This document shows positions 18,280-26,750 of a stretch of 64,000 nucleotides of DNA, in pieces. The stretch is from Azonexus fungiphilus. Its GTDB lineage: Bacteria; Pseudomonadota; Gammaproteobacteria; Burkholderiales; Rhodocyclaceae. The notes below the pieces were generated by a model. That model was not told the origin of the DNA, did not search any database, and worked only from the letters and a program-made list of their open reading frames with translations. A program made the position numbers and the translations under genes. The DNA lies in NCBI RefSeq assembly GCF_003634965.1, contig NZ_RBXP01000011.1, positions 310,001-374,000 of the forward strand, in the 5' to 3' direction. Position 1 is the first letter of the stretch. Each line of letters begins with the position of its first letter.

Positions 18280-19022
18280 GCGAGCGCCGCGTCGATCAGC
18301 CGGCGGGCGATGCTGACCGGTTCCGGCAGCTGTGGCAGCGCCGCCGGCAGGAACCAGGCAGCCGCCTCGATCTCGCCCGGCTGCGGCACGATCTCGCCGC
18401 CGGCGTAATCGGCAAAGAAGGCGACCATCAGCGAATTCGGGAAAGGCCAGGGCTGGCTGGAAAAATAGCGCAGGTTGGCGATCTCGACGCCGACTTCCTC
18501 GCGCACTTCGCGCGCCGCGCACTGCTCGAGCGTCTCGCCCGGCTCGACGAAGCCGGCCAGGGCGCTGTAGATGCCCGGCTTGAAATGCGGACTGCGCGCC
18601 AGCAGCAGGCGTTCACCGTCGCGCACCAGGACCATCACCGCCGGCGACAGCCGCGGATAGGCGACCAGTCCGCAGGCCGGGCAGCGCAGCCCGTGCTCAT
18701 CGGGCAGACGCTCGGTCGGCGTCGCGCAGTGGCCGCAGTAGCGATGATTGCGCTGCCAGTCGAGGAGTTGCGTGGCACGACCGGCCAGTGCGAAAGCCTC
18801 GGCCCCGGCCTGCGCGTAGAGCGCGCGCAACGGGGTCGGCTCGGCGCCGTCGATTTTCGGGAATTCTGCCAGGTCGACCGTCAGACAGCGCCGCCCGGCG
18901 TAGTCGCCGACCGCCAGCGCGCCGGCAAAATCGCCGGCCTCGCCGGCCGGGAACGGACGGTCACCGGGAAGCAGCAGCAGGCGGTGCTCGCAGCGCAGGA
19001 TCCAGAAAACCGGCTGGCTCAT
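18276..19022 (-). CDS. nudC: NAD+ diphosphatase NudC
   Basis: 248 residues. The zinc ribbon YCGHC...CPAC (about 95-118) is followed by the Nudix box GFVEPGETLEQCAAREVREEVGV region (about 158-180) and the NudC signature SQPWPFPNSLM. The enzyme hydrolyses NAD(H) to NMN(H) and AMP and removes NAD caps from RNA. The ATG at 19022 overlaps the stop of the MFS gene by 4 bp, so the two are coupled. Confidence 0.94.
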   Translation of the reverse strand: MSQPVFWILRCEHRLLLLPGDRPFPAGEAGDFAGALAVGDYAGRRCLTVDLAEFPKIDGAEPTPLRALYAQAGAEAFALAGRATQLLDWQRNHRYCGHCATPTERLPDEHGLRCPACGLVAYPRLSPAVMVLVRDGERLLLARSPHFKPGIYSALAGFVEPGETLEQCAAREVREEVGVEIANLRYFSSQPWPFPNSLMVAFFADYAGGEIVPQPGEIEAAAWFLPAALPQLPEPVSIARRLIDAALA

Positions 19023-20239
19023 GGCTTGGCCTCCGTGCGCCCGTGCATGACGATGCGCCCGGCCCACCAGATCGCCGCCAGGTTGGCGACGACGGCAACA
19101 TAGCCGACCAGCGGGTAGCCGACGATGCGGCCGTCGGCGCCGGTGCCGATGAGGAAGCCGCCGAGCGTCGTCGCCAGCCCCATGGCCAGCGACTGGACGG
19201 TGCCGTTGAGCGACATGAAGGTGCCGCGCAGCCGCGCCTGCGCCGCCGAGGCGATGATCGCCATGGCCGGGATCATGCGCCCGGAAATCAGCACGAAGAA
19301 CGAGGTCGAGCAGATCAGCCAGCCCCACAGCGGCAGCGGCCCGGCGTGCGTCAGCGCCAGCAGCGGCAGCAAGGCCAGCAGCGCGACCCGGCGATAGACC
19401 TCGGCCTTGCCGTGGCGGTCGGCCCAGCGCCCGATCAGGCGGGCGCTGATGAAGGTGGCGAAGCCGCCGACCAGATAGACGAAGGGAATCTCGCTTTGCG
19501 CGATGCCGACGTTGTTGACTGCGAAGACGGTGATGTAGGGAATCACCGTGAATCCGGAAAAGATGATCAGCGCCGAGAACAGCAGCGCGCGCAGGTGGTT
19601 GCTGTCGGCAAGCACGCCGAAGGTGTCGGAAAGCAGGTGGGCGCGCTGCTCGCCGTGGAGGTGCTGGCGCAGTTCGGGCAGGTAGCGCAGGCCGACGCCG
19701 ATGCAGATCAGGCTGAGTGCGGCGACCAGCACGAAGGGCGCGTGCCAGCCGAGATGGTTGGCCAGCCACAGCGACAGCGGCACGCCGGCGATCGTCGAGA
19801 TCGAGAAGGCGCTGGCAACGATGCCGCTGGCCCGGGCCCGGCGCGAGAACGGGATGGCATCGCCGATCATGGTGTGGATCAGCGCCCCCATGATGCCGCC
19901 GAAGGTGCCGGCCAGGCCGCGGGCGACGAGCAGCGAGGCGTAGCCTGGCGCGATCGCGCAGGCCAGCGTTGCCAGCGCGAACAGGCCGACGACGACGAGC
20001 AGCAGCCGCTTGCGCTCGAAACGATCGACGAAGGTCGCCGCCAGCACGCCGGAGGCGGCGGCGCTGAAGCTGTAGGACGCGACCAGCAGGCCGAACTCGT
20101 GCGTATCGATGGCAAAGGCCGCCATCAGGATCGGCCCGAGCGGCATCATGATCATGAAATCGAGGACGTGGCTGAACTGGATGCCGGCCAGCGTCAGCAG
20201 CAGGAAACGTTCGTTGCGCGGAGAGAGTTCGACGGACAT
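19019..20239 (-). CDS. MFS transporter, sugar/drug efflux type
   Basis: 406 residues with 12 predicted hydrophobic segments. Between TM2 and TM3 the loop DRFERKRLLL is the MFS D-R-x-x-R-R motif, and the N-terminus (HVLDFMIMMPLGPILM) fits the DHA1/YdhP-like efflux branch. The substrate is unknown. The start ATG 20239 was chosen over a longer frame because the extension is basic and lacks family character. Confidence 0.82.
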   Translation of the reverse strand: MSVELSPRNERFLLLTLAGIQFSHVLDFMIMMPLGPILMAAFAIDTHEFGLLVASYSFSAAASGVLAATFVDRFERKRLLLVVVGLFALATLACAIAPGYASLLVARGLAGTFGGIMGALIHTMIGDAIPFSRRARASGIVASAFSISTIAGVPLSLWLANHLGWHAPFVLVAALSLICIGVGLRYLPELRQHLHGEQRAHLLSDTFGVLADSNHLRALLFSALIIFSGFTVIPYITVFAVNNVGIAQSEIPFVYLVGGFATFISARLIGRWADRHGKAEVYRRVALLALLPLLALTHAGPLPLWGWLICSTSFFVLISGRMIPAMAIIASAAQARLRGTFMSLNGTVQSLAMGLATTLGGFLIGTGADGRIVGYPLVGYVAVVANLAAIWWAGRIVMHGRTEAKP

Positions 20240-20332
20240 CGGCAGAAGCAGGACAAGGTGCGGAAGGCAGGGCGACAAGGATACGCGCTCGCCGCCCGGC
20301 CCGGCACCCCGGACAACCACATTTCGCGCGCC

Positions 20333-22273
20333 TCAGCCGCCCTGCCAGGCGAACAGCCGGTGGCGGAAGGCGTGATCGGCACCCTGGTAATAGGCGATCG
20401 CCCGGCGCACCAGCGGATCGTCGCTGCCGACTGCACGCTCGGCCGCGTCGGCGTCGACGCTGCGCATTTGCCGGCGCGGGCTGAGGATGGCCAGGCGCTC
20501 GCCGTCGTACAGCCCGAGATGCTGGTAATTGCCGATCAGCGCCCGCCCCTGCCAGTCGCCGTCGCGCAGCATGTCGCGGCCGTAGAAGGTCGAGGTGTAA
20601 TCGAAGCCGAGCAGGCCGAGCAACGTCGGCGCGATGTCGATCTGGCTGGCCAGGCGGTCGATGCGGCGCGGTTCGAGCAGGGCCGGCGCGTGGATGAACA
20701 GCGGAATCCGGTAGTTCTCGACGGGCAGGTCCTGCTGGCCGGCGCTGCCGGCGTTGTGGTCGGCGACGAAGACGAACACGGTCTGCGCGAACCACGGCTT
20801 CTGCCGCGCCGCCTCGAGGAAACGGCCGATCGCGTAATCGGTGTACTTGACCGCACCGGCGCGGCCCTCGCCCGACGGGATGTCGATGCGCCCGTCCGGA
20901 TAGGTATAGGGGCGGTGGTTCGAGGTGGTCATCAGCTGCAGGAAGAAAGGCTTGCCGGCGGCGTGCTCGGCGTCGGCCAGCTTGACCGCCTGGCGGTAGA
21001 GGTCCTCGTCGGACATCCCCCAGGCGTTCTCGAATTCCATCTCGGCCTTGGGCAGCGCACTCTGGTCCACGATGCGGTAGCCGTTGCCGCTGAAGAAGGC
21101 GTTCATGTTGTCGAAGTAACCGCGCCCGCCGTAGAGGAAGACCGGGTCGTAGCCCTGCGCGCGGAACTGGCGACCGAGACTGGCGTAACCGGATTCGCGG
21201 CCGATCCGCTTGACCACCGAACGGCCCGGCGTCGGCGGCAGCGACAGCGTGATCGCCTCGAGGCCGCGGTCGGTGCGCGTGCCGGTGGCGTAGAAGTTGG
21301 TGAAGAACAGGCTGTCGCGACTGAGCCGGTCGAGGTTCGGGGTCAACCCGCGGGCATCGCCAAAAACGCCGAGGTACTTGGCGCTCAGGCTCTCGATGGT
21401 GACCAGGACGACGTTGAGCCGACGCAGCGCGCCCGGGTTGTCGATGTGCCGGCGGATATTCTGCGCCTCGCTGCCGGCGAAGACCGCCAGCGGTTCGGCA
21501 ACCTCCCCATGCAGCAGCGTGGCGACCTCGGCGGCGGGCAGCGTCGCGTAGAACTCGCCGTACTTGATCTCGTTGTTGCGGAAGGCGGCAAAGAACTGGT
21601 ACGGCCCGTTGGCTGCCAGCTCGCGCTGGTAGGTGTTGCCCTCGCTGGGACGCGGGAAGTCCTGGCCGATCGTCGCTGCAACCAGGGCCGCGACGCCGCC
21701 GCCGGCCGCCAGCAGCAGGCCGCGCCGGCGCCAGCCGAGCAGTGCCGCCGGCTGCGCCAGCGGCCGCCACAGGCGGTGCGCCGCGAGCAGCGCCAGGGCG
21801 GCGATGGCGGCGAGCAGCGGCCAGACCGGGTAGGACTCGAGGATGTTGTCCACGACTTCCTTCGAATAGACCAGGTAGTCGACGGCGATGAAGTTGAAGC
21901 GGACCCCGAATTCGTCCCAGAAGATCCACTCCGACAGCGCCACGAAGAGCATCGCGAAGCAGCTTGCGAAGAGCAGCAGTTGCGGCACCCGGCGCGCCGG
22001 ACCACTGCCCCAGCAGGCTTGCGGCAGCAGGAAGACGAGCATGGCCAGGGCCAGCCCGGCGTAGGCGAGGAAAGCCAGGTCATAGACCAGGCCGCCGGCG
22101 AAGATGCCGAGGATGGCCGCGGGCGTTGCCTCGGCCTGGGCGAAGCTGACGACCAGCAGGGTCAGTCGCGTCGCGGTGAACACCGCCAGCCAGCTGCCGA
22201 GCAGCCAGAGCAGGAAACGGAGCTGGGCCGGCAGCCGGCAGGAGGAATCGATGTCGTGCGGATCGTTGGGCAT
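20333..22273 (-). CDS. LtaS/MdoB-like membrane phosphatase or phosphoglycerol transferase
   Basis: 646 residues. Five hydrophobic segments (about 15-200) are followed by an extracytoplasmic sulfatase-fold domain. It contains LVTIESLSAKYLG (nucleophile region near 280), TGTRTDRGLEA, GRESGYASLG, TTSNHRPYTYPDG and FVADHNAG, matching the metal- and phosphate-binding blocks of LTA-synthase-like proteins. In Gram-negatives such proteins modify membrane glucans or other polymers with phosphoglycerol; the acceptor is unknown here. It reads away from the RpfE-type gene. Confidence 0.83.
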   Translation of the reverse strand: MPNDPHDIDSSCRLPAQLRFLLWLLGSWLAVFTATRLTLLVVSFAQAEATPAAILGIFAGGLVYDLAFLAYAGLALAMLVFLLPQACWGSGPARRVPQLLLFASCFAMLFVALSEWIFWDEFGVRFNFIAVDYLVYSKEVVDNILESYPVWPLLAAIAALALLAAHRLWRPLAQPAALLGWRRRGLLLAAGGGVAALVAATIGQDFPRPSEGNTYQRELAANGPYQFFAAFRNNEIKYGEFYATLPAAEVATLLHGEVAEPLAVFAGSEAQNIRRHIDNPGALRRLNVVLVTIESLSAKYLGVFGDARGLTPNLDRLSRDSLFFTNFYATGTRTDRGLEAITLSLPPTPGRSVVKRIGRESGYASLGRQFRAQGYDPVFLYGGRGYFDNMNAFFSGNGYRIVDQSALPKAEMEFENAWGMSDEDLYRQAVKLADAEHAAGKPFFLQLMTTSNHRPYTYPDGRIDIPSGEGRAGAVKYTDYAIGRFLEAARQKPWFAQTVFVFVADHNAGSAGQQDLPVENYRIPLFIHAPALLEPRRIDRLASQIDIAPTLLGLLGFDYTSTFYGRDMLRDGDWQGRALIGNYQHLGLYDGERLAILSPRRQMRSVDADAAERAVGSDDPLVRRAIAYYQGADHAFRHRLFAWQGG

Positions 22274-22403
22274 GGATCAATGGCGCAAAAGCGGGAAACC
22301 CCGCGAAAGGGCGCCATTCTTCGGATTGCGGGTTAACCGGCGATTAACGATGGCGGTGCGGCCCGGTGATAAACTCGCGCCTTCCCCAGCCCCGAGTTTC
22401 GCC

Positions 22404-23435
22404 GTGCGCCTCACCCTGCTCGTCCCCGAACTGATCTGGCCCGAACCGGGCGACACGCAAACCCTCGCCGACCTTGCCGCGCCGGCCTTCCGCTGGCTCG
22501 ACGGGCACGCCGACCTGGCACGGTCGACGGCGATTTCCTGGGAAAAATCGCTGCTCGAGCAGTTCGCCGTCGCCGACGCCGGCAGCGCCGCCTTCCGCCG
22601 CCTCGGCGAAGACGGCAGCGCGCCCGACGACGGCCACTGGCTGTGCGCCGACCCGGTGCACCTGCGTTTTCACCACGAACGCATCGTCCTCGCCGACGCC
22701 GGCGCCTTCGACATCGACGCCGCCGAAGCAGAGGCGCTGGTCGGCGCGCTCAATACCGAGTTCGCCGACATCGGCGTCTTCCACGCGGCGACACCGCGGC
22801 GCTGGTATCTGCGCCTGCATGCCGCGGTCGACCACCTTGCCGCACCGCTGTCGGCAGTCGCCGGCCGACGCATGGACAGCGACCTGAGCGACAAGACCTC
22901 GCCGCTGCACCGCTGGCTCAACGAGGTGCAGATGTTCCTCCACCTGCACCCGGTCAACGCCGCCCGCGCCGCCGCCGGCAAGCCGGCGATCAACAGCCTC
23001 TGGCTGTGGGGCAACGGCCAGGCAGCAACGCCGGCCAACGGCCCGGACGCAGTCTTCGCCGACGATCCGCTGGCGCGCGGCCTCGCCCGCGCCGCCGGGA
23101 TCACCGCCCGGGCGCTGCCGGCCAAGGCCGACGCCGTCCTCGACAGCGGCGCGCAAAGGCCGCTGGTCGTCATCGACATGCTGCTGCCAAACGTCCTCTA
23201 CGAAAACCCGGAAGGCTGGCGACAAGCCTTCGCGCGGCTCGACACCGAGTGGCTGGCACCGATTCACGGTCGACTGGGCAAAACCGTCAAAAACCTGGTC
23301 GTCGTCGCCCCGACCATCTACGGTCGCCTGCACTGGACGCTCGCCGCCGGCGCCCGCTGGAAATTCTGGAAATCCGGCCGCACGCCGCAACAAGTCGCCC
23401 AGGCGCTGGCCGGGCCGCAAGGAAAAGCATCTTGA
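22404..23435 (+). CDS. RpfE-type protein (PGM-like, COG4255)
   Basis: 343 residues from GTG 22404; the reading frame is open far upstream but the conserved block begins RLTLLVPELIWPEPGD. It ends with NLVVVAPTIYGRLHWTLA. I recognise the family from its place next to recJ in many beta- and gammaproteobacteria, where it is called regulatory protein RpfE or phosphoglycerate-mutase-like. The biochemical role is not known. Its stop overlaps the TTG start of recJ (TTGA), so the pair is translationally coupled. Confidence 0.7.
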   Translation: MRLTLLVPELIWPEPGDTQTLADLAAPAFRWLDGHADLARSTAISWEKSLLEQFAVADAGSAAFRRLGEDGSAPDDGHWLCADPVHLRFHHERIVLADAGAFDIDAAEAEALVGALNTEFADIGVFHAATPRRWYLRLHAAVDHLAAPLSAVAGRRMDSDLSDKTSPLHRWLNEVQMFLHLHPVNAARAAAGKPAINSLWLWGNGQAATPANGPDAVFADDPLARGLARAAGITARALPAKADAVLDSGAQRPLVVIDMLLPNVLYENPEGWRQAFARLDTEWLAPIHGRLGKTVKNLVVVAPTIYGRLHWTLAAGARWKFWKSGRTPQQVAQALAGPQGKAS

Positions 23436-25120
23436 CCCGCATCGTCACCCGCAGCGCGCCGCCGCGCACCGTCTGGCAACTCGAGCAGCAGGGCCTGCAT
23501 CCCCTGCTCGCCCGCCTCTACGCCGCCCGCGGCGTCACCGACAAGGCCGAACTCGACTACGAGCTGAAGTCGCTGCTGCCGCCGGCCGCGCTGACCCACG
23601 CCGGCGACGCCGCCGCACTGCTCGCCGACGCCATCGAGGCCGAGGCAAAAATGCTGATCATCGGCGACTACGACTGCGACGGCGCCACCGCCACCGCCGT
23701 CGGCATGCGCGCGCTGAAGGCGCTCGGCGCCGACGTCGATTTCCTGCTGCCCGACCGCTTCAAGCTCGGCTACGGGCTGTCGCCGGAGATCGTCGACGTC
23801 GCCGCGCAGCAATCGCCCGACCTGATCATCACCGTCGACAACGGCATCGCCAGCCTCGAAGGCGTCGCCCGCGCCCAGCAGCACGGCATCGCCACGCTGA
23901 TCACCGACCACCACCTGCCGGCGGCAACGCTGCCCGACGCCGACTGCATCGTCAATCCGAACCAGCCCGGCTGCGACTTCCCGTCGAAGTGCATCGCCGG
24001 CGTCGGCGTGATGTTCTACGTGATGCTGGCGCTGCGCGCCGAACTGCGCGAACGCGGCTTTTTCACTGACCGCCCCGAACCCAACTTCGCCGACCTGCTC
24101 GACCTCGTTGCGCTCGGCACCGTCGCCGACGTCGTCAAGCTCGACCGCAACAACCGCATCCTGGTCAGCCAGGGCTTGAAGCGCATGCGCGCCGGCCGCC
24201 TGCAGCCGGGCATCGCGGCGCTGTTCAAGGCGGCCGGGCGCGACCCACGCCGCGCCACCGCCTTCGACCTCGGCTTTTTGATCGGGCCGCGCCTGAACGC
24301 CGCCGGCCGCCTGGCCGACATGCGCCTGGGCGTCGAATGCCTGCTCACCGACGATCCGGCGCGGGCACTCAACATCGCCCAGGAACTCGACAACCTCAAC
24401 CGCGAACGCCGCGAAATCGAATCCGGCATGCAGGAACAGGCGCTGGCGCTGCTGGAGAAGATGGATATTGAAGCCGCCGCCCCCGGCGTCGCCCTCTTCG
24501 ACCCCGGCTGGCACGAAGGCGTCGTCGGCATCCTCGCCTCGCGCATCAAGGACAAGCTGCACCGGCCGGTATTCGCCTTCGCGCAAAGCGAGGGCGACAT
24601 CGTCAAGGGTTCCGGCCGCTCGATCCCCGGCCTGCACCTGCGCGACGCGCTCGACCTCGTCGCCAAGCGCGCCCCCGGCCTGCTCGTCCGCTTCGGCGGC
24701 CACGCCATGGCCGCCGGCGCGACCATCAAAGCCGGCGATTTCGAGCGCTTCCAGGCACTTTTCGCCGAAGTCGCCGGCGAACTCCTCGCCCCCGCCGACC
24801 TCACCCGCACGCTGGAAACCGACGGCCCGCTCGAAGGCGGCTACATCAGCCTGGAAACCGCCAAGCTGCTGGAAAACGAAATCTGGGGCCAGGGCTTCCC
24901 GGCGCCGCTGTTCGTCGATGAATTCGAAGTCGAGCAACAGCGCGTGCTCAAGGAAAAACACCTGAAACTGCGCCTGCGCAAGGGCAACAGCCGGATCGAG
25001 GCAATCCAGTTCAACTTCGCCAGCCAGCCCGGCCACAGCACCCGCGCCGCCTACCGGCTGTCGGTCAACGAATACATGGGCGTCGAGAATCCGCAGTTGA
25101 TGATCGAATACCTCGAGTAG
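23432..25120 (+). CDS. recJ: Single-stranded-DNA exonuclease RecJ
   Basis: 562 residues with the DHH/DHHA1 architecture: GDYDCDGATATA (about 76), VDNGIAS, TDHHLP (about 157) and, in the C-terminal half, VGILASRIKDKLHRPV, GSGRSIPGLHL and RFGGHAMAAG. It is the 5'-3' ssDNA exonuclease of recombination and mismatch repair. The start is TTG 23432, which has AAGGA seven bases upstream and overlaps the RpfE-type stop; it begins LTRIVTRSAPP. It is followed by an unusually long hairpin terminator. Confidence 0.94.
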   Translation: MTRIVTRSAPPRTVWQLEQQGLHPLLARLYAARGVTDKAELDYELKSLLPPAALTHAGDAAALLADAIEAEAKMLIIGDYDCDGATATAVGMRALKALGADVDFLLPDRFKLGYGLSPEIVDVAAQQSPDLIITVDNGIASLEGVARAQQHGIATLITDHHLPAATLPDADCIVNPNQPGCDFPSKCIAGVGVMFYVMLALRAELRERGFFTDRPEPNFADLLDLVALGTVADVVKLDRNNRILVSQGLKRMRAGRLQPGIAALFKAAGRDPRRATAFDLGFLIGPRLNAAGRLADMRLGVECLLTDDPARALNIAQELDNLNRERREIESGMQEQALALLEKMDIEAAAPGVALFDPGWHEGVVGILASRIKDKLHRPVFAFAQSEGDIVKGSGRSIPGLHLRDALDLVAKRAPGLLVRFGGHAMAAGATIKAGDFERFQALFAEVAGELLAPADLTRTLETDGPLEGGYISLETAKLLENEIWGQGFPAPLFVDEFEVEQQRVLKEKHLKLRLRKGNSRIEAIQFNFASQPGHSTRAAYRLSVNEYMGVENPQLMIEYLE

Positions 25121-25135
25121 CCGGCCTGCCTGTCG

Positions 25136-25181
25136 AAAAATGCCCGGATTTAACGGTCGACCGTGAAATCCGGGCATTTTT
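25136..25181 (+). terminator. Long hairpin terminator of recJ containing the iterated palindrome
   Basis: Two perfect 16-base arms (25136-25151 and 25166-25181) end in AAAAA and TTTTT and enclose a palindromic loop ACGGTCGACCGT (25153-25164). The stem is A/T-bounded and symmetric, so it can terminate transcription from either side. It lies 15 bp past the recJ stop. Confidence 0.85.
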
Positions 25182-25259
25182 GCAAAGAAAAAGTCAATTG
25201 CGCGCCGCCAATGACTTCACCATAATCAGACTTCACCGTTATAACGATGGAATTTATCC

Positions 25260-25583
25260 ATGGAAATCCTGGTCATTATCATCGGTGGTGCAATCGCGTT
25301 TGTGCTTTTCTTGAATCATATGAACAAGAAACGCCGGGCAGCGTTGATAGAAAAATACAAGGACGAAAGCATCGTAGCCAAAATCATGGGGCGCATGATC
25401 TGGCAAGGACAAACCCCGGAACAACTGACTGACTCGCTCGGAACGCCTGTTGATGTCGACAGGAAAGTCCTGAAAACGAAAACCAAAGAAATCTGGAAAT
25501 ATAACCAGACCGGCAAGGGAAGGTTTGCGCTTCGCGTAACACTAGAAAATGGCGAAGTCGTTGGCTGGGAACAAAAATCTTAA
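25260..25583 (+). CDS. Small anchored protein, unknown function
   Basis: 107 residues. One N-terminal TM segment (about 3-19, ILVIIIGGAIAFVLFL) is followed by a basic stretch and a soluble domain TPEQLTDSLGTPVDVDRKV, then KEIWKYNQTGKGRFALRV and ENGEVVGWEQK. This last part resembles the BamE/SmpA-like fold, where a short helix pair precedes a beta sheet, but I do not recognise a named family. The A+T content is clearly higher than in neighbouring genes, a sign of transfer or weak selection. A TGGAA site lies before the ATG. Confidence 0.65.
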   Translation: MEILVIIIGGAIAFVLFLNHMNKKRRAALIEKYKDESIVAKIMGRMIWQGQTPEQLTDSLGTPVDVDRKVLKTKTKEIWKYNQTGKGRFALRVTLENGEVVGWEQKS

Positions 25584-25745
25584 GTCGCCAAATCAACAAT
25601 AATGCACGCGCATAGAAGACCGCGCCAAACGGTCAAGAGCCGGGCGAGACACGCCCAAGCTGAAACCCTTTGACATATCCCGATGGCCTACTAGCTTGAA
25701 GCATGGCTCCCGCCGGGAGCCGGCTTTGCTTCGGGAGGTATTGCC

Positions 25746-26723
25746 ATGTTGTTCATCACCAGCCGCATGCCGACGGTCAATACGGAACCCGCGCTCAACG
25801 CGGATTTCGTGTTCGACCTGACGAACAATTCGTCGAGCCGCAGCTTTTTCTGCTGCCGCCGCGAGCGCAAGGGGAAATGCGTCGAGATCGGCAGCCTCGC
25901 GCTGCTGCAGGCGTTGAAGGCGGCCAAGGTGCGCCAGGTGCTGGTATACATCCACGGATTCGCCAACCTGCCCGACGATGTCTTCGCCGCCGCCGGCGAG
26001 CTGCAAAAACTGTGCGATCGCAAGAAGACCGGCGAAATCCTGGTCCTGCCACTGATCTGGCCGTGCGACGCCGACCTCGGCGTGGTCAAGGATTATTGGG
26101 ACGACCAGAAGGCGGCCGACCAGAGCGCCTTCACCTTCGCCCGGGTGATGCAGAAATTCATGGCCTGGCGCAATTCCGAGAGCCACAACCCCGAGGATGA
26201 TCCCTGCCTGAAGCGGATCAACGTACTCGCCCATTCGATGGGCAACCGGGTGCTCCGCCAGACACTCGAGAACTGGCGCCGCTACGACCAGCCGCAAGGC
26301 CTGCCGCTGCTCTTCCGCAACACCTTCATGGTTGCTGCCGACATCGTCAACGAATCGCTGCACAAGGGCGAGCCGGGTGAGTTGATCAGCCACGCCTCGC
26401 GCAATGTGGTCGTCTATTACGCCTCGGACGACCTGGCGCTGCGTGCGAGCAAGGTGTCGAACCTGAAGAACGCCGAGGCCTCGCGCCGGCTCGGCCATTC
26501 CGGGCCGGAAGACATGGCGCGAACGCCGAAGAACGTCTATGCGATCGACTGCGACGAGGTGAACACGCGCTACGACCCGCCCCGGGGACATTCCTACTTC
26601 CGCTGCGGGACGCGCAAGGGCGAGCCCGGCGTAGTCTTCGAGCACATCTTCGCGACACTGCTCAGCGGCCGCGTGTTCCCCGGCGACGAACAGCGCAAGT
26701 CGAGCATCCTCGAACTCGGCTGA
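25746..26723 (+). CDS. DUF900-type alpha/beta hydrolase
   Basis: 325 residues. The oxyanion turn YIHGFANLPDDV (about 74) and the nucleophile elbow NVLAHSMGNRVL (about 162) are typical of DUF900 hydrolases; an acidic residue in YYASDDLAL (about 225) and a histidine in the C-terminal GHSYF region may complete the triad. Proteins of this kind are serine esterases of unknown substrate. The ATG 25746 is preceded by GGGAGG. No operon partners: the gene stands alone, with 160 bp of plain sequence before it. Confidence 0.8.
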   Translation: MLFITSRMPTVNTEPALNADFVFDLTNNSSSRSFFCCRRERKGKCVEIGSLALLQALKAAKVRQVLVYIHGFANLPDDVFAAAGELQKLCDRKKTGEILVLPLIWPCDADLGVVKDYWDDQKAADQSAFTFARVMQKFMAWRNSESHNPEDDPCLKRINVLAHSMGNRVLRQTLENWRRYDQPQGLPLLFRNTFMVAADIVNESLHKGEPGELISHASRNVVVYYASDDLALRASKVSNLKNAEASRRLGHSGPEDMARTPKNVYAIDCDEVNTRYDPPRGHSYFRCGTRKGEPGVVFEHIFATLLSGRVFPGDEQRKSSILELG

Positions 26724-26750
26724 AAACGTCGCAATGTCACAGTCGACCGA

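Noticed and set aside
18276-21929. A 1217-codon minus-strand open frame
   Set aside because: Only the last 248 codons are a real gene (nudC). The upstream part is a shifted-frame translation of the MFS and LtaS-like genes.
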